NCBI GenBank assembly: GCA_016706225.1 | Contig: JADJKB010000022.1 | Span: forward strand, 620,001-684,000 | Length of the DNA: 64,000 nucleotides | Direction of reading: 5' to 3' | Origin: Myxococcales bacterium | GTDB lineage: Bacteria > Myxococcota_A > Polyangia > Polyangiales > Polyangiaceae | In this document: positions 34,518 through 42,299 of the stretch, in pieces | Layout: every line of letters begins with the position of its first letter | Numbering within the stretch: position 1 is the first letter of the stretch | Made by a program: the position numbers and the translations under genes | The notes under the pieces: generated by a model | The model's input: the letters and a program-made list of their open reading frames with translations, nothing else | What the model was told of the DNA's origin: nothing | Database searches by the model: none

Positions 34518-36812
34518 CTACTCGCCGGGCGCTTCGAGCATGAGCAGGGCCGGGCTGACCTGCACGATCCCCTCCAGGCCTGCGGCGCCGAACGCAAACG
34601 TCAGGTTCAAGCTTCCGGAGGGCAGCGTGCCCCGCCGGACCAGCTTCGCAACTTCGGGTCCCGCTTTTTCATCCAGCGCGCCCGCCGGCAAGACGCGCTT
34701 CTTGCGAGCGCGCTCCGTGCACACCTTGAGTGCACCGCAGCGATCGAGCTCGACCAGGTAGTCCAGCTCCTTCTGCCATAACTCGCGCCACAGCTCGGTC
34801 GCGCCCGACGACCCAGCGAACGCCGGTTCCGTCGCGAGCTTCGCGAACTTGTCGCGGTACTCCGCGCGCTCGGCGGCCTTGCTGGTTCGCGCGCGGAGCA
34901 CGAACAAGTAGCTCGACGCGATCAGGCCCAAGGTCTTGACCTCCGGGTGCGCGATCGGTGCCGTCGCCACGAGTCCCTCCAGGAGCTTGGCGCCGTCTTC
35001 CGGGCTGCCCGACAGCGCCCGTGCCCCGGCGTAGTCGATCGCGGCTCGCAGTCGAAGATCGAGCGGCACACCTTCGAGCGTCAGGGGTTTTGCTACTTGC
35101 TCGAGCACAGCATAAGCTTTTGGTGTGCGCTGCAGAGCGGCATCACTCTCCGCCAGCATCAAGATCAGGCGAGCGCGATCCAGAGAGTCGGGCCCGTACT
35201 CGGGCAACAGCGCGGCGAGCTCGTTGGCAGCAGCGCGCGTGGTCTCCTGATTCTGCCGCACGGTTCCGGACCAGAGCCGCAGCACCTGATAGGCGAAGTA
35301 GTTCGAGGCATCGACATCGCGCGGCAGCAGGTCCAGGAGCGGCTGCACGTCCTGATCGCGAAACGAGAGCGCGGCCACGGCCAGCGTCGCTGCACTGGCC
35401 AAGGGGTCGTGTGGCGCTGCCTTGATCACTTCCGTCGCCCGCTGGCTCAGGAGCTCGCGCGCCACGGCAGCCACTTTCGACTCGTTCTTGGACACGGCGT
35501 CGTAGCCGATGGCGATCGTGTCGGCGAACAGCACGGCTCCCGCGAAATGCGGCGCAGAGGTCGCGGCTTCCTTCGCGGCTTCGCGCATCGAGGTGAGGCG
35601 CTCGAGAAACCGCCGTCCCAGCTCCTCCTGTGAAGTGCCCGGCGAAGCCATGGTGCCGTACATCCAGGGAGCGATCTGCACGATGGCGAGGTACCCCTCG
35701 ATGCCGCGGACATCCCGCCCGCCCCCGCTCTTCCAGGCGCTCTCCAGCTCGCTGCTCATCTTGGCGGTGCGAGGGTCCTGCTTCCAGGCAATGGAACACA
35801 AGAACGTGCTGCCCATTCCGAGTGGAAGACCCGGACACAGTCCGTTGTCGAGCTCAGCCTCCGCCAGCGCCGCGGCGACTCCGAGATGTTTGGCTGCCTG
35901 TGCCCTGTGCGGCAGCAAGACCTTCTTTGCGTCGTCGAGTCGCCGTACGTCGAGCAACGCTCGAGCGAGATCGAGCTGGCTCGGCAGATCGGTCGCTGAC
36001 TTCTGCAGTCGCTTGATGCTCTGAGCGGCGCGCGCGGCCCGCTCCGCCCGCTCGACGCGTCCAGCTTGCACGCGGTTCTGCGGTGGATACTTCTTGGCTT
36101 CTGTCAGAGCGCTCTCGGTCGCCGCGAGGTCGAGCTCGTGCGCCGTCGCGCGGGCCAGCGACGCCCAGCGCCCGCCGTCGTTGGGGATCAGCTCGACGGA
36201 AATTTCCCGCGCCAAACGCACGATGTCCCAGCGCCCGAGGGTCTGAGCTGCACTGTCGATGCGATCGGCCAGCTCGGGCGTGAACGCCGTCGGTGATGCT
36301 GCCTCGGCCGCGCGGTCGCGCAACCAGGTCGAGGCGGCGCGCGTGGCAACGGCGCGTACGGCCCCCGGCAGATCTTCATAGCTGGTGTTGCCCGACACCG
36401 CGCGCACGGTGATCAGGTCCTGAGCCAGACGCTGGCTGGTTCCGAGCTCGAACAGCGCGTCGGGGGACGAGCCGCCGACGGCCAGGTGCAGGAGCGGTCG
36501 TTCGCGCACCAGCGGACTCTCGCGCTTTGCGAGCTCTCGACGCTCGGCTTGACCGAGTTGCTGCACGAAGTTCTGGAGCTCGGTCTGGACCGCCGGCGGC
36601 AGCGCGTCGAGCACGGCGCTCGAGCGATCGAGAGACCGAAGGACACGCACCAGCTGCTGGCGTTTGGAGGGAGGTTTGCCCGCATCGGCCGGAGCTGGTT
36701 TGTCGGCTGAGGTCTTGCCGGGTGCACCGGAGTGAGCGCCGCAGCCGGCCGCGACGACGGAAAGAAGAGCCAAGCCGAGCGCCAACCGAGAGCCAATGCG
36801 AGGAGCAATCAC
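34518..36812 (-). CDS. Large helical-repeat lipoprotein, unknown function
   Basis: A 764-residue predicted lipoprotein. The N-terminus RLALGLALLSVVAAGC is a type II signal with the lipobox ending at Cys24. A short Pro/Ala/Lys linker leads to an all-helical body with degenerate TPR-like pairs (for example DLPSQLDLARALLDVRRLDD, LDLRLRAAIDYAGARALSGS). The C-terminal ~60 residues are different, with beta-type sequence (GSLNLTFAFGAAGLEGIVQV). No enzymatic motif is visible. It is divergent from the MopE-like gene at 36909. I do not recognise a named family. Confidence 0.82.
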   Translation of the reverse strand: MIAPRIGSRLALGLALLSVVAAGCGAHSGAPGKTSADKPAPADAGKPPSKRQQLVRVLRSLDRSSAVLDALPPAVQTELQNFVQQLGQAERRELAKRESPLVRERPLLHLAVGGSSPDALFELGTSQRLAQDLITVRAVSGNTSYEDLPGAVRAVATRAASTWLRDRAAEAASPTAFTPELADRIDSAAQTLGRWDIVRLAREISVELIPNDGGRWASLARATAHELDLAATESALTEAKKYPPQNRVQAGRVERAERAARAAQSIKRLQKSATDLPSQLDLARALLDVRRLDDAKKVLLPHRAQAAKHLGVAAALAEAELDNGLCPGLPLGMGSTFLCSIAWKQDPRTAKMSSELESAWKSGGGRDVRGIEGYLAIVQIAPWMYGTMASPGTSQEELGRRFLERLTSMREAAKEAATSAPHFAGAVLFADTIAIGYDAVSKNESKVAAVARELLSQRATEVIKAAPHDPLASAATLAVAALSFRDQDVQPLLDLLPRDVDASNYFAYQVLRLWSGTVRQNQETTRAAANELAALLPEYGPDSLDRARLILMLAESDAALQRTPKAYAVLEQVAKPLTLEGVPLDLRLRAAIDYAGARALSGSPEDGAKLLEGLVATAPIAHPEVKTLGLIASSYLFVLRARTSKAAERAEYRDKFAKLATEPAFAGSSGATELWRELWQKELDYLVELDRCGALKVCTERARKKRVLPAGALDEKAGPEVAKLVRRGTLPSGSLNLTFAFGAAGLEGIVQVSPALLMLEAPGE

Positions 36813-36908
36813 GGGGCGCGAGCTTATGCGGCATGGGCCCCAACGTCATCGCTCGGGGCGTGAAAAAAAGAACAGGACGGGACCTACCCCGCGCCGTAGC
36901 CTGGAGGC

Positions 36909-37880
36909 ATGGCTCGGCGGGGCAGCTTCTTCGCGCTGGCGGCGTGTTTGATCGCGGCCGCACTCGACACCGGTTGCTCCGGTGAGTCTTCAAGCGATCC
37001 GAGCGCGAGCGGCGGGGCATCGCCGGCAGGTGGAACCGGCGGTGTCCACACCATCGACGGCGGCGGCGGGTGGGGGCCGGGTGGGGCGACGGCTGGGTCC
37101 CCGTGCAGCCCCGTGGCCGCAAAACAGCCCTGTTACGCTGGTCCGGTTGCTGCCGCGGGCGTTGGTGTGTGCAAGCTCGGCGAGCAGACCTGCGACAAGA
37201 GCGGCTGGGGCGTTTGTGTCGGCAGTGTTCTGCCGAGCACCGAGTCCTGCGGCGACGGTCTCGACGACGACTGCGACGGCTCACCCGACGAGGGCTGCTC
37301 GTGCACTTCCGGACAAACGCAGCCGTGTTACGCGGGGCCGCTCGGGTCGGAGAACAAAGGCATATGCAAGAACGGAAAACAAATCTGCGTCGCAGGCGTG
37401 TGGTCGCCGAGCTGTGAAGGCAGTGTGTTGCCGCAAGACGAGCTATGTAACGGCAAGGACGACGACTGCGACGGTCAGACGGACGAGGGCAATCCGGAGG
37501 GAGGCGGGGCGTGTGCCACGGGGCTTGCAGGGCCGTGCGCCGGCGGGGCCACTACGTGCAGCGCCGGCACTCTGAGCTGCGCTCCCAATGGCAACCCGAA
37601 TGATCCTGCGTGCAAGCCTTGTGTTGGTTGCCTGGGCGGCCACGCTGACTGCAACATCGCCTGCCAGAAGATCGCGGATCGCCCGGGTGGGAGCTGCGCG
37701 GTCCCGAACAGCACGGACCCGGGCAACTGCTGCGCGTGCGCCGCCGCCAAGGATTGCTCGCAATGCCTGGGCGGTTTCCCGGACTGCGACGCCGCGTGCC
37801 AGAACGCCGGCTACGCCGAAGGGTACTGCGCCGTCGACAAAAGCACGGATCCGGGGAACTGCTGCGCGTGCCTGAAATGA
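36909..37880 (+). CDS. MopE-like Cys-rich lipoprotein with duplicated C-terminal module
   Basis: A 323-residue exported protein. The signal peptide AACLIAAALDTGC has a lipobox-like end at Cys23. After a Gly/Ser-rich spacer come two ~70-residue repeats, each with CYAGP and the metal-binding-type motif (CGDGLDDDCDGSPDEGC and CNGKDDDCDGQTDEG). This is the pattern of MopE and other surface proteins with putative copper/calcium sites. The C-terminus is a tandem duplication of ~38 residues: CLGGHADCNIACQKI...STDPGNCCAC and CLGGFPDCDAACQNA...STDPGNCCACLK. GGAGG lies one base before the ATG, closer than usual. Likely a surface or secreted protein. Confidence 0.85.
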   Translation: MARRGSFFALAACLIAAALDTGCSGESSSDPSASGGASPAGGTGGVHTIDGGGGWGPGGATAGSPCSPVAAKQPCYAGPVAAAGVGVCKLGEQTCDKSGWGVCVGSVLPSTESCGDGLDDDCDGSPDEGCSCTSGQTQPCYAGPLGSENKGICKNGKQICVAGVWSPSCEGSVLPQDELCNGKDDDCDGQTDEGNPEGGGACATGLAGPCAGGATTCSAGTLSCAPNGNPNDPACKPCVGCLGGHADCNIACQKIADRPGGSCAVPNSTDPGNCCACAAAKDCSQCLGGFPDCDAACQNAGYAEGYCAVDKSTDPGNCCACLK

Positions 37881-37904
37881 ACGATCTCCGCTTGGAAGGA
37901 CACG

Positions 37905-38378
37905 ATGAGCAGTGAGAAGCCCATCGAGCTCAGTTTCGAGTCCGAGCTAGCCGCGTCACCCGACGCGGTCTGGGCGGCGGTTCGTACTTTGGAGGGAGTG
38001 AACCGCGAGCTGGCTCCGTGGGTGCGCATGACCGCCCCGCGCGACGCCATCACCCGCAGCCTCGAGGAAGCGCGCTTGGATCAGCCGCTGTTCGCCTCGT
38101 ACCTTCTGGCGTTCGGGCTGGTGCCGTTCGATCGCCACCAGCTACGCCTGATGGCGGCCGGCAATGGCCACTTCCTCGAACGGTCCACCTCCCTCTTGCA
38201 GCGGGTCTGGGAGCACGAGCGCTGGGTCGAGCCGAGCGCCGGCGGGACACGCGTGCGCGACCGGCTGCACATCGTGCCCCGGTTCGCGCCGGCCGCGCTG
38301 GTCTCCGCCAGTGTCAGCGCGGTGTTTCGCTGGCGGCACCGGCGCCTGCGCGCGCGCTTCGGCCGCGGCGGCGGCTGA
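37905..38378 (+). CDS. SRPBCC-fold (START-like) protein
   Basis: A 157-residue protein with the opening PIELSFESELAASPDAVWAA typical of polyketide-cyclase/START-like ligand-binding proteins. Later comes a strand series (FLERSTSLLQRVWEHERWVE, GGTRVRDRLHIVPR) and a C-terminal helix ending in an Arg-rich tail (FRWRHRRLRARFG). A GGAAGGA ribosome site precedes the ATG by 4 bp. The 3' end overlaps the convergent hydroxylase gene by 65 bp. The ligand is unknown. Confidence 0.82.
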   Translation: MSSEKPIELSFESELAASPDAVWAAVRTLEGVNRELAPWVRMTAPRDAITRSLEEARLDQPLFASYLLAFGLVPFDRHQLRLMAAGNGHFLERSTSLLQRVWEHERWVEPSAGGTRVRDRLHIVPRFAPAALVSASVSAVFRWRHRRLRARFGRGGG

Positions 38379-39168
38379 GGAGTTCCACCCCGCGAGCGTG
38401 GGCGCCGGCGAGCCCGAGCGGTGCGAGCAGGCTGGCCAGGTAACCGCGCGGCCCAGGTTGCACCAAACCGAGGGCGTAACTCTCGTCCGCGGCCGGCCAG
38501 CGGAAGGTCCCGAACACGAGATCGACCCAGGGCGCGACGTTGGCAAAGTTGTGCTGGGTGCGAGCCACACGAGCGTGATGAAAGTGGTGCAGCTCGGGAG
38601 CGCCGAGCACGAAGGCGAGCGGCCCGAGAGGCAGACGCACGTTGGAATGAATGAAGATCGCCCACATCCCACGCAGAACGATCAGCGCACCCAGCGCTTC
38701 GAAGGGCAGCCCGAGCACGATCGCCGGCAGGTTGAGGCAGAGCTGGGTGAACAAACCATCGACCGGATGCTCGCGGTGCGCGGCGAGCCAGTCGAGGTGC
38801 TCGACGCTGTGGTGGACCGCGTGGAACCGCCAGAGAAAATCGAAGTGATGGCAGGCGCGGTGAAACCAGTACACGACGACGTCGCCAATCATGAGCGCCA
38901 TGATCACGCGCAGCCAGAGCGGGTGGTGATCGGACCAGCTTGCGAGCGAGAGGCCGCGCGCGGCGAGCGATTGAGCCAAGAGCGACAAGCCACCGGTGAT
39001 CAGCCCGGAGAACACCAGGTACTGCCCCGCAAAGAACCAGACATCGGTGCCGAACTTCGGTCGCAAGAAGCGCTGCTCGGGCCGCGCGGGGAATGATCGC
39101 TCCAGCGCACCGAAGACGACCGCGAGCAGCACGAAGCTCGCGGCGGTGTCGAGCAAGAGGCGGATCAT
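38314..39168 (-). CDS. Sterol desaturase / fatty acid hydroxylase family membrane enzyme
   Basis: A 284-residue integral membrane di-iron enzyme. The His clusters of the superfamily are all visible: HRACHH (103-108), HAVHHSVEH (116-124), a lone His near PFEAL..HSNVR, and HHFHHAR (~193-199). At least four membrane helices surround them. Relatives hydroxylate or desaturate sterols and fatty acids; myxobacteria include sterol producers, but the substrate is not deducible here. The ATG overlaps the stop of the preceding small gene (ATGA). The Arg/Ala-rich C-terminus runs 65 bp into the convergent SRPBCC gene. Confidence 0.9.
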   Translation of the reverse strand: MIRLLLDTAASFVLLAVVFGALERSFPARPEQRFLRPKFGTDVWFFAGQYLVFSGLITGGLSLLAQSLAARGLSLASWSDHHPLWLRVIMALMIGDVVVYWFHRACHHFDFLWRFHAVHHSVEHLDWLAAHREHPVDGLFTQLCLNLPAIVLGLPFEALGALIVLRGMWAIFIHSNVRLPLGPLAFVLGAPELHHFHHARVARTQHNFANVAPWVDLVFGTFRWPAADESYALGLVQPGPRGYLASLLAPLGLAGAHARGVELLSRRRGRSARAGAGAASETPR

Positions 39169-39527
39169 TTCTGCGGTGCCGCCTGCGACGGTGGTGGGTC
39201 GTCGTTCTCTTCGTGCAAATGCACCGAACCCGATTTCGTGCCCGGAAAGAACTCACTCGGCGGGCGCACGGCTTTGCCCCCAGGTTTCACCGGCGGCACG
39301 GCTGTCGGACGCTCCGACTCGATCGGCGGCGCAGCCGGCGCCGGATCGGAGGCGATGCCAGGCGCTGCGGCGGTGGCCGGGGCCCGTGTCGGAGCCTCGG
39401 GTTCGAGCGCCGTGTCGGAGCGGGTGCAGCCCGCGCTCGCGCGAAACATCGAGAACCCCAGGACCCCGACGGCGAGCATCAACGATCCAACACGGTAAAC
39501 CCTTGGAACCCTCGATCCATTTTTCAT
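39165..39527 (-). CDS. Small exported Ala/Pro-rich protein, unknown
   Basis: A 120-residue protein from the ATG at 39527, chosen because GGAGG lies 4 bp upstream; the frame is open further upstream, but that part crosses the divergent gene. A basic N-terminus (NGSRVPRVYRV) leads into a hydrophobic segment (GSLMLAVGVLGFSMFRASAG) that may be a signal anchor. The rest is Ala/Pro-rich with charged ends (HLHEENDDPPPSQ). It is translationally coupled to the hydroxylase gene by an ATGA overlap. No family recognised. Confidence 0.65.
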   Translation of the reverse strand: MKNGSRVPRVYRVGSLMLAVGVLGFSMFRASAGCTRSDTALEPEAPTRAPATAAAPGIASDPAPAAPPIESERPTAVPPVKPGGKAVRPPSEFFPGTKSGSVHLHEENDDPPPSQAAPQK

Positions 39528-39654
39528 CGAACCTCCGACCCCGCACCCTCGGCGCGGCTTGGTTGCCTGACCCAAACGCAGCCTGGCAATCTTCCCAGGC
39601 CTTCGGAGTGTGACCGGGTTGCCGGGGCGCCGCCCCTGGTCCAGAGTCGTCGGG

Positions 39655-40335
39655 ATGCGGGGACCACTGTTTTCGGTCGGAGCGGCCGCCGTCACGCTGA
39701 CGGTCTCGCCCGCATCGGCTGAACCCAACGCTCCACAGACCGTTCTCGCGACGCTGAGCCGCATCGAAGGAAATCTGCAGCAGTCACGCTACACCCATGC
39801 GACGCGGGTGGACGAGCGCACGGGGCGCTACGAGTTCGACTGCTCGGGCATGGCCGCCTGGGTGCTCCGGCGGGCTTCACCCGTAGCGCAGAGCGCCGTG
39901 GCCTATCGGTCGAAGGGCGGTCGCGCCCTCGCCAGCGACTACTATCGGCAGATCGCCGCCACCCGCATCGGCCGCGCGCGCTACGGTTGGTCACGCGTGG
40001 GGCGCGTGACGGACGCGGCGCCGGGCGACGTGATCGCCTGGCTGCGACCCAAGGAGATCCGCTCGCCCAACACCGGACACGTCGCGTTCCTGCTCGCAAA
40101 ACCTGAGCCCGTGTCCGACGTGCCCCACGCCTACCTCGTCAGGATCGCCGATGCCTCGAGCTACCGGCACGACCACGACACCCGAGAGGGGAGTGACCGC
40201 ACCGGTTTCGGAGGCGGCACCATCTTGGTCATGGCCGACCCGGAGACGGATGCACCGATTGCGTACGGCTGGGTCGGCCTGAGGTCCGCCTGGATGCTGC
40301 ACACGCCGATGGCAATCGGGCGGGTGGTTCGCTGA
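39655..40335 (+). CDS. Secreted NlpC/P60-like (CHAP-type) peptidase candidate
   Basis: From ATG 39655 the protein has 226 residues. It has a signal peptide (GPLFSVGAAAVTLTVSPASA) and then a domain with the catalytic-Cys motif FDCSGMAAWVLR (Cys63) and a GDVIAW strand followed by NTGHVAFLL with the probable catalytic His142. Order and spacing fit NlpC/P60-like amidases that cut cell-wall peptides. The third polar residue is not identified with certainty. An upstream GTG (39610) would lengthen the leader. The gene is divergent from the small exported protein at 39527. Confidence 0.75.
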   Translation: MRGPLFSVGAAAVTLTVSPASAEPNAPQTVLATLSRIEGNLQQSRYTHATRVDERTGRYEFDCSGMAAWVLRRASPVAQSAVAYRSKGGRALASDYYRQIAATRIGRARYGWSRVGRVTDAAPGDVIAWLRPKEIRSPNTGHVAFLLAKPEPVSDVPHAYLVRIADASSYRHDHDTREGSDRTGFGGGTILVMADPETDAPIAYGWVGLRSAWMLHTPMAIGRVVR

Positions 40336-40401
40336 GCCAGGCGAGGTTCGTGCTCCCACAGCGAACGCGACCGCGCTGTTTGCGCGGTGTAAGATGCCGC
40401 C

Positions 40402-40773
40402 ATGCTTCAACGCCCGCTCATTGGCCTCACTCTCGTGCTCGGCGTGACGTCGAGTTTGTTCGCCTGCAGCTCGGAGAACACCACGGAGGCGCCGAAGAAC
40501 GACGCCGCGGCGTGTGAAGACTACTCGGGCGTCTGGAAGATCAACGCCTGCCTGATCAAGACCTGCACGATCGCGCAATCCGGCTGTGACGTGACGTTCA
40601 ACTGCGACCCGTTCCTGGGGCCCGTGATCACGGCGACCGGAACGGCTTCGAACAAAGACGTCACCTTCGACAGCTCGAGTGTGACGTGTGTGATCGCCAC
40701 CGCCGGCAACGGGCTCACCGGCACTTGCACCAACGACGCGGGGCAGTGCCAGTTCAACGGAACCCGCGAGTAG
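40402..40773 (+). CDS. Small lipoprotein with conserved cysteines
   Basis: A 123-residue predicted lipoprotein: signal RPLIGLTLVLGVTSSLFAC with lipobox at Cys22, then a mature part with eight or so Cys (CEDY, NACLIKTC, SGCDVTFNC, VTCV, GTC, GQC), so probably disulfide-rich. The alternating strands suggest a small beta-barrel. The stop is 12 bp from the 3' end of the group II intron on the other strand. No family recognised. Confidence 0.75.
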   Translation: MLQRPLIGLTLVLGVTSSLFACSSENTTEAPKNDAAACEDYSGVWKINACLIKTCTIAQSGCDVTFNCDPFLGPVITATGTASNKDVTFDSSSVTCVIATAGNGLTGTCTNDAGQCQFNGTRE

Positions 40774-40785
40774 CGTGGGCTCGGC

Positions 40786-40864
40786 ATCGGGATAGGGGCC
40801 CCGAGAGTTTGCCTCGGGGACCCCTCCCACACCACCCGGCATGCGGGTCCGCACCGGGCGGTTC
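40786..40864 (-). ncRNA. Group II intron domains V and VI
   Basis: Domain V spans about 40864 to 40831 (GAACCGCCCGGTGCGGAC followed by CCGCATGCCGGGTGG), forming the conserved 34-nt hairpin. Domain VI follows as GGGTCCCCGAG / CTCTCGGGGCCCC. The branch-point A is most likely the one in CTATCCCGAT, eight bases from the 3' end. The RNA core therefore looks intact at this end. Confidence 0.85.
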
Positions 40865-40876
40865 GAAGAGTTGAGG

Positions 40877-41831
40877 CTACGCGGCGAGCCGGGGCACACC
40901 CAGCGCGTCGAAAAGCTCGTTGGGAAGTGCGATGTGGATCGCCATGGCCGAGTTTCTCCACCAGCGCCGGCCGTTGGCGGCCACCTGGGCCGCGGCGCGT
41001 TCCGAGAGACCTCGGAGACGCAGCTCGCGGTAGATGGTACGCCCTCGCTTCCATTGCTTGAGGTGGATCGCTCGCAGGCGATGGCGGATCCATTCGTCGA
41101 GGTCGTTGAAGATGCGGGGCGTATTGGCAAGGCAGAAGTACCCCTTCCACCCGACCAGGTAACCTCGCAGCTCGGCCACGACCTGCTCGATGCTCCGCCC
41201 ACGAGTTCGTCTCGTGATGAGCCGTACCCGTTCCTTCATCGTCGTCAGGGCTTTGTCCGCAACCCGGTGCTTCACCACGCCACCCGGCGCCACCCAGAGG
41301 GAGTAGCCGAGCAGTTTGCGGTTCCACACCCGCGCCACGGCGCTCTTCGACTCGTTGATTTGGAGTCGGAGCTTCGCGTAGAGCCGCTGTAGCAGCCCCA
41401 TTACGCGCTCGCCCGCACGCTTGGACCGCACGTAAACGCAAGACCTGCAACAGGGCTTGCTGAATGAATCGGTCGAGCACGGTCGGGATGCCAAGCTCGC
41501 GCACCCCACCGCCTCGTTTCTCGATGAGCCGCTGCCTCACCGGCGCGGGCTGGTACGTCCCCGAAAGCAAATGCTCGCGAAGCTCGGCCCAGTGGGCGCG
41601 CAGATGGTTGGGCAGCTCATCGACCGTCATCCCATCGATGCCGGGACTACCCTTGTTCTTCCTCACTCGCTTCAGCGCGGCTTGAAGGTTCCGGCGGCTG
41701 ACCACCCGTTCCATCAAGTCACTCGTTCCCGAGCGCTCGTCTCCGTACGTCGCCGTCGGCGCTTCCTCGCTCCGCTTTCCTCTCGGGGCTTCACCCCTAC
41801 CCACCAGCGGCAGCTCCAGTTGCCTGGACAT
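40877..41831 (-). pseudogene. ltrA: Group II intron reverse transcriptase/maturase, internal deletion and frameshift
   Basis: The N-terminal part is standard from ATG 41831: MSRQLELPLVGRGEAP, LMERVVSRRNLQAALKRV, NKGSPGIDGMTVDELP and GIPTVLDRFIQQALLQVL. Directly after that (near 41436-41442) the frame changes and the sequence resumes at YVRSKRAGERVM, i.e. after the catalytic YADD block. It then runs through the thumb/maturase (NESKSAVARVWNRKLLGYS) and a C-terminal GYFCLANTPRIFNDLDEWIR domain to a stop at 40877. Roughly 110 residues of RT palm, including YADD, are missing. The remaining two halves are out of frame, so no functional RT can be made. Confidence 0.92.
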
Positions 41832-42234
41832 CTGAGGCCGTTTGCCTTCGAGACCCACGGTCGTTTCTGCCTCCTCTTCGTTCGGTCCTTGGCCGCCGCC
41901 GGCTACTACGACCTCGGCTGACTTCTCGCGCCGCTGCTGCGTCACCCTTTCGAGCGTGAGGCGAGATCTCCCCAGGTAAGAACGCTGTCCTTCACCGCAC
42001 GACCGCCGGATTTACGCCGCCTGAGCTTGGTCATCGGAGCTTCGCGGTCACTTGCTCGCTCGCCCCGCTCGGCGTCGCCTCGGATCCGGTTCTTGTACAT
42101 CGGCCTGCGGTTTCGCTCCCCGCTTCCTTCCCACGGTCGGTCGCCCTTCCGCAGTTGCGGTTCGCTTCGATCGGGATGACCTCCTTCCGGCGGGACTTGC
42201 ACCCGCAAGACAGCGCCCATGCTGGGCGCACAAG

Positions 42235-42263
42235 AAAAAGGGCCGCGTCTTTCGACGCGGCCC
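42235..42263 (-). terminator. Rho-independent terminator of the AgmX-like gene; intron target
   Basis: Minus strand: a 10-bp perfect GC stem (GGGCCGCGTC / GACGCGGCCC) with a GAAA loop, followed by TTTTTCTT. It ends the gene starting at 43856, 36 bp after its stop. The group II intron begins directly behind the T-run, so the terminator is both gene end and insertion site. Confidence 0.9.
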
Positions 42264-42299
42264 TCGCCTGGTTAGCTGGGGTTCGATGCGGGGAGGCGC

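Larger units (their letters stand above)
40786..42231 (-). mobile_element. Group IIC-type intron, shortened by an internal RT deletion
   Basis: On the minus strand the element opens with GTGCGCCCAGCATGGGCG (42231 downward), a typical 5' end of bacterial group II introns. It ends with a recognisable domain V, a domain VI hairpin and CCTATCCCGAT at 40786. The 5' exon is a Rho-independent terminator hairpin followed by TTTTTCTT, the characteristic target of class C introns. It encodes a maturase/reverse transcriptase that has lost its catalytic centre. The total of ~1.45 kb is shorter than the usual ~1.8-1.9 kb. Boundaries are inferred from motifs and could shift by a base or two. Confidence 0.88.

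Noticed and set aside
40521..41945. Single long minus-strand open frame suggesting one large protein
   Set aside because: Only the part 41831-41440 is protein-like (RT N-terminus). The rest runs out of frame through the RT C-terminal half and the intron 3' domains into a lipoprotein gene on the other strand.
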